Shown here: one piece after another, positions 56,318 through 58,311 of the stretch
How positions within the stretch are numbered: position 1 is the stretch's first letter
Layout of the letters: every line of letters begins with the position of its first letter
From: Oopsacas minuta
Taxonomy: Eukaryota; Porifera; Hexactinellida; Lyssacinosida; Leucopsacidae
DNA: 58,311 nucleotides
Assembly: GCA_024704765.1 (NCBI GenBank)
Contig: JAKMXF010000040.1
Span: forward strand, 1 to 58,311
Direction of reading: 5' to 3'
Program-made: the position numbers and the translations under genes
The notes under the pieces: generated by a model
What the model was told of the DNA's origin: nothing
What the model saw: the letters and a program-made list of their open reading frames with translations, nothing else
The model's database searches: none

Positions 56318-57204
56318 ATGGCCACATCTAATCCTATTGAACCAGAACCTGTTGAAGATAATTTAGGGAGAGTGAGAACTGGAATTGATTACTCGAGCAA
56401 GATACAACCTCTAATGAGTGTTTGTAAGAAAGAAAATGGAAATGATGAACTCAAATGGCCGCAAGGTGTTACAGTAGATGACAAAACTGGAGATATTTAT
56501 ATGGCGGATTGTTTTAATGACTGTGTGAAAGTATTTGACAGCACTGCTAGGTATATGTTCAAATTTGGTGACAGTAGAGGTGAAGAAAATATGTACCATC
56601 CACGAAGCTTGGTTATTTATAAGAGTAGGATTCTAATTACTCATGACCACGGTATATTGAATTATAATCTTAATGGTGAATTTATTTCTAGAATTGGTAA
56701 ATATGGAAATGGAGAGTTAGAATTCAAATATCCTAAGGCGATAGCAATCAATGAATCTAATGATGATATTTACATTTGTGATTATTTTAACAAACGAGTT
56801 CAAATACTCTCACAAGATTTCCAATTCAAATCTCAATTTGGTTCACTCAAACGCCCTCTTGATGTTAAACTATCAAAAGAATACATTTATGTGTTAGATG
56901 AATCTAATCCTTGTATCCATCTATTCAATCATAACTACATACTCCTGAATAGTGTATAAGAGACAGCTATGTTTCACTAGGACAAGGAAATCAAGTCATT
57001 ACTCCTCGATCATTCTTTATTGACAATTCTAACAACTTTCTAATTGCTGATTATTCTTCTAACACTATTTCTATCTTCAATCCTGAATTCCAATCAATTC
57101 ACCATATTCCAATCTCTAAGCATCCAATATCAGTAACAGTAGACAATCATTATAGAGTTATAGTAGTGTGTGAGCATGCTGTGAACTGTCTACAGCTATT
57201 TTGA
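56318..57204 (+). CDS. NHL-repeat propeller protein (290-aa family) interrupted by a 14-bp insert
   Basis: MATSNPIEPEPVEDNLGRVR opens a frame that follows the paralogues through four blades to HLFNHNYILLNSV, then stops at 56957-56959. Compared with the family, 14 bases (TAAGAGACAGCTAT, 56957-56970) are extra. Without them the frame reads on through the fifth and sixth blades (RSFFIDNSNNFLIADYSS, VTVDNHYRVIVV) to TGA at 57202-57204, giving exactly the 290 residues of its relatives. The insert carries a Tn5 adapter signature, so the gene itself is probably intact in the organism. Confidence 0.85.
56952..56966 (+). other. Match to the Tn5/Nextera mosaic end (probable library artefact)
   Basis: GTGTATAAGAGACAG equals the last 15 bases of the 19-bp mosaic end AGATGTGTATAAGAGACAG used in tagmentation libraries. 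It falls on the only insertion in an otherwise collinear NHL gene. A chance exact 15-mer match in 58 kb is very unlikely. Confidence 0.85.
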
Positions 57205-57554
57205 TTTACAAATCTATCTATTTGGTTTATTTCTATATTTCATTTTATTGTATCCCCTTTCTTATCATAACATCTTCACGTATATCTTTACATTATAGTT
57301 ATTCTTGATTAGTTTACTATTTCCTGTTTTGTAGCTTATGTATTGTTTATTCTTTTACTTGTTCGCCAAGAATTCTCAAATATTTTCTATATCCTACTTT
57401 CGTAATATCGAAAGGATATTTAACGTATCCAATGTCAGGAAATTTCCACAATTTCGTATCGTATTGGAGATTTAACACAAGTTTTGTAACAGATAAGTTG
57501 GGCAGAACCGATATTTACCGATAATTATCTGATACAAAGCTTATCATAACAGAA

Positions 57555-58311
57555 TATATACAAGAGAATACAGTAGTATCACATTACTATATGTATATCA
57601 GTAATTATATAACTTGATGTTATTCTGATTTATATATTTCTGTTTTTATTATAATATTTCATTCTACTAAAGATATTTCTAAATATTTATTGTTTTAATT
57701 CAAGCTTTTAGGTGAGTAGTTTCTTTATTCTAACTGTTGCTGTTCAATTTTCACCCAAAATGTTCGCAGGGAAGCATAGCTTACTTGTTATTCGCAATAA
57801 CTTTATCTTTCTATTATCAGTTAACGACTCATGTGATACTCATACGTAATATCCATTCTATATATCTAGTCATGGCTACTATAATACTGCTATACATGCT
57901 GCCAAATCATACATAGTATAAGATAAGAGTTTATATATTTCATAAAAGAATAATTTCAGCCCCAATATTTCGAATTGAACCTTTTCAGAGTAATGACATC
58001 CAAGGAATCAATATAGACTGCTTAAAATGAAGAAACAGTCATCTTCATCAAGTTTAGGGGCAATTATGCGATGATGTGTTCATTTATACCACTCTAGTGT
58101 TTTCATTTTGTGTACCAACGACACGTAATATCCTAATTGATTTTAGGATATTTGATTTGTTCATTTACTTTACAATTAAGATAATCCAAGTTCAAAAAAG
58201 ATAGCTTATTATAGTAAAGATTTCGCAATTTATAACTTGTACATGAAAAATATATTTCTAAAAATCCATTTATGAAATAATCGGAGCAACATATGAAGAC
58301 GTGATGACGTA
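57555..58311. repeat. Inverted copies of repeats A (57555-57745) and D (57965-58311)
   Basis: Reverse complement of parts of 16063-17220: the A core and AAGACGTGATGACGTA end of D are present in the same relative order, with a deletion between them. This supports A and D belonging to one longer repeat. Confidence 0.65.

Overview
The window is AT-rich eukaryotic DNA. It has short introns (about 56-240 bp) with GT-AG borders, a G-protein alpha exon, a mitochondrial carrier, a family of intracellular NHL-propeller proteins, an Ig/FN3-type receptor and a dense load of DNA-transposon relics. This mixture fits an early-branching animal. I favour a sponge (demosponge-like), by inference from compact introns, the NHL expansion and Ginger, Mutator and P-type transposons; no sequence search was possible. 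I see no rRNA, tRNA, CRISPR or bacterial operon structure. One ambiguous base (54856) and one stretch resembling a library adapter (56952-56966) show that this is draft assembly.

Layout. 0-6 kb is the gene-like part: first exon of a G-alpha gene (minus, with a one-base frame break), an intronless SLC25/UCP-type carrier, an intronless orphan seven-helix membrane protein, and a two-exon ubiquitin-fold protein with a C-terminal membrane anchor. From 9 kb to the end the window is dominated by ten NHL loci on both strands: five intact (9211, 14549, 25173, 41367, 49952), two with a single break (36939, 56318), three truncated (28069, 34419, 53813). Nine of them are close paralogues with conserved 5' leaders; several sit in duplicated blocks.

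Between the NHL loci lie transposon-derived genes: an OTU-peptidase fragment (10.6 kb), a LINE endonuclease relic (13 kb), a Mutator-like transposase pseudogene with a PHD-like tail (18.0-20.4 kb), a decayed intron-bearing integrase joined to a ubiquitin-specific-protease-like domain (20.8-25.1 kb, minus), a FLYWCH/MULE fragment (33 kb), a SWIM-type transposase tail (40.3-41.0 kb), a second LINE fragment (43.3 kb), a P-element-like fragment (52.5 kb), and at 46.0-48.5 kb an apparently intact six-exon integrase joined to a Ulp1/SENP-type peptidase. The two integrase genes look like Ginger-type DNA transposons, or genes derived from them, carrying two different ubiquitin/SUMO-directed peptidases. 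An eight-exon single-pass receptor gene lies at 30.7-32.6 kb (minus).

Non-coding structure includes dispersed repeat families (called A-E here), MITEs (one with an exact 8-bp target duplication), a perfect 142-bp inverted repeat beside the intact integrase gene, a GC-rich minisatellite and a GGTA microsatellite. The most notable items are the integrase-peptidase pair, the membrane-anchored ubiquitin-fold gene, the NHL family with a splice-acceptor-like motif just upstream of each ATG, and the probable assembly artefacts.
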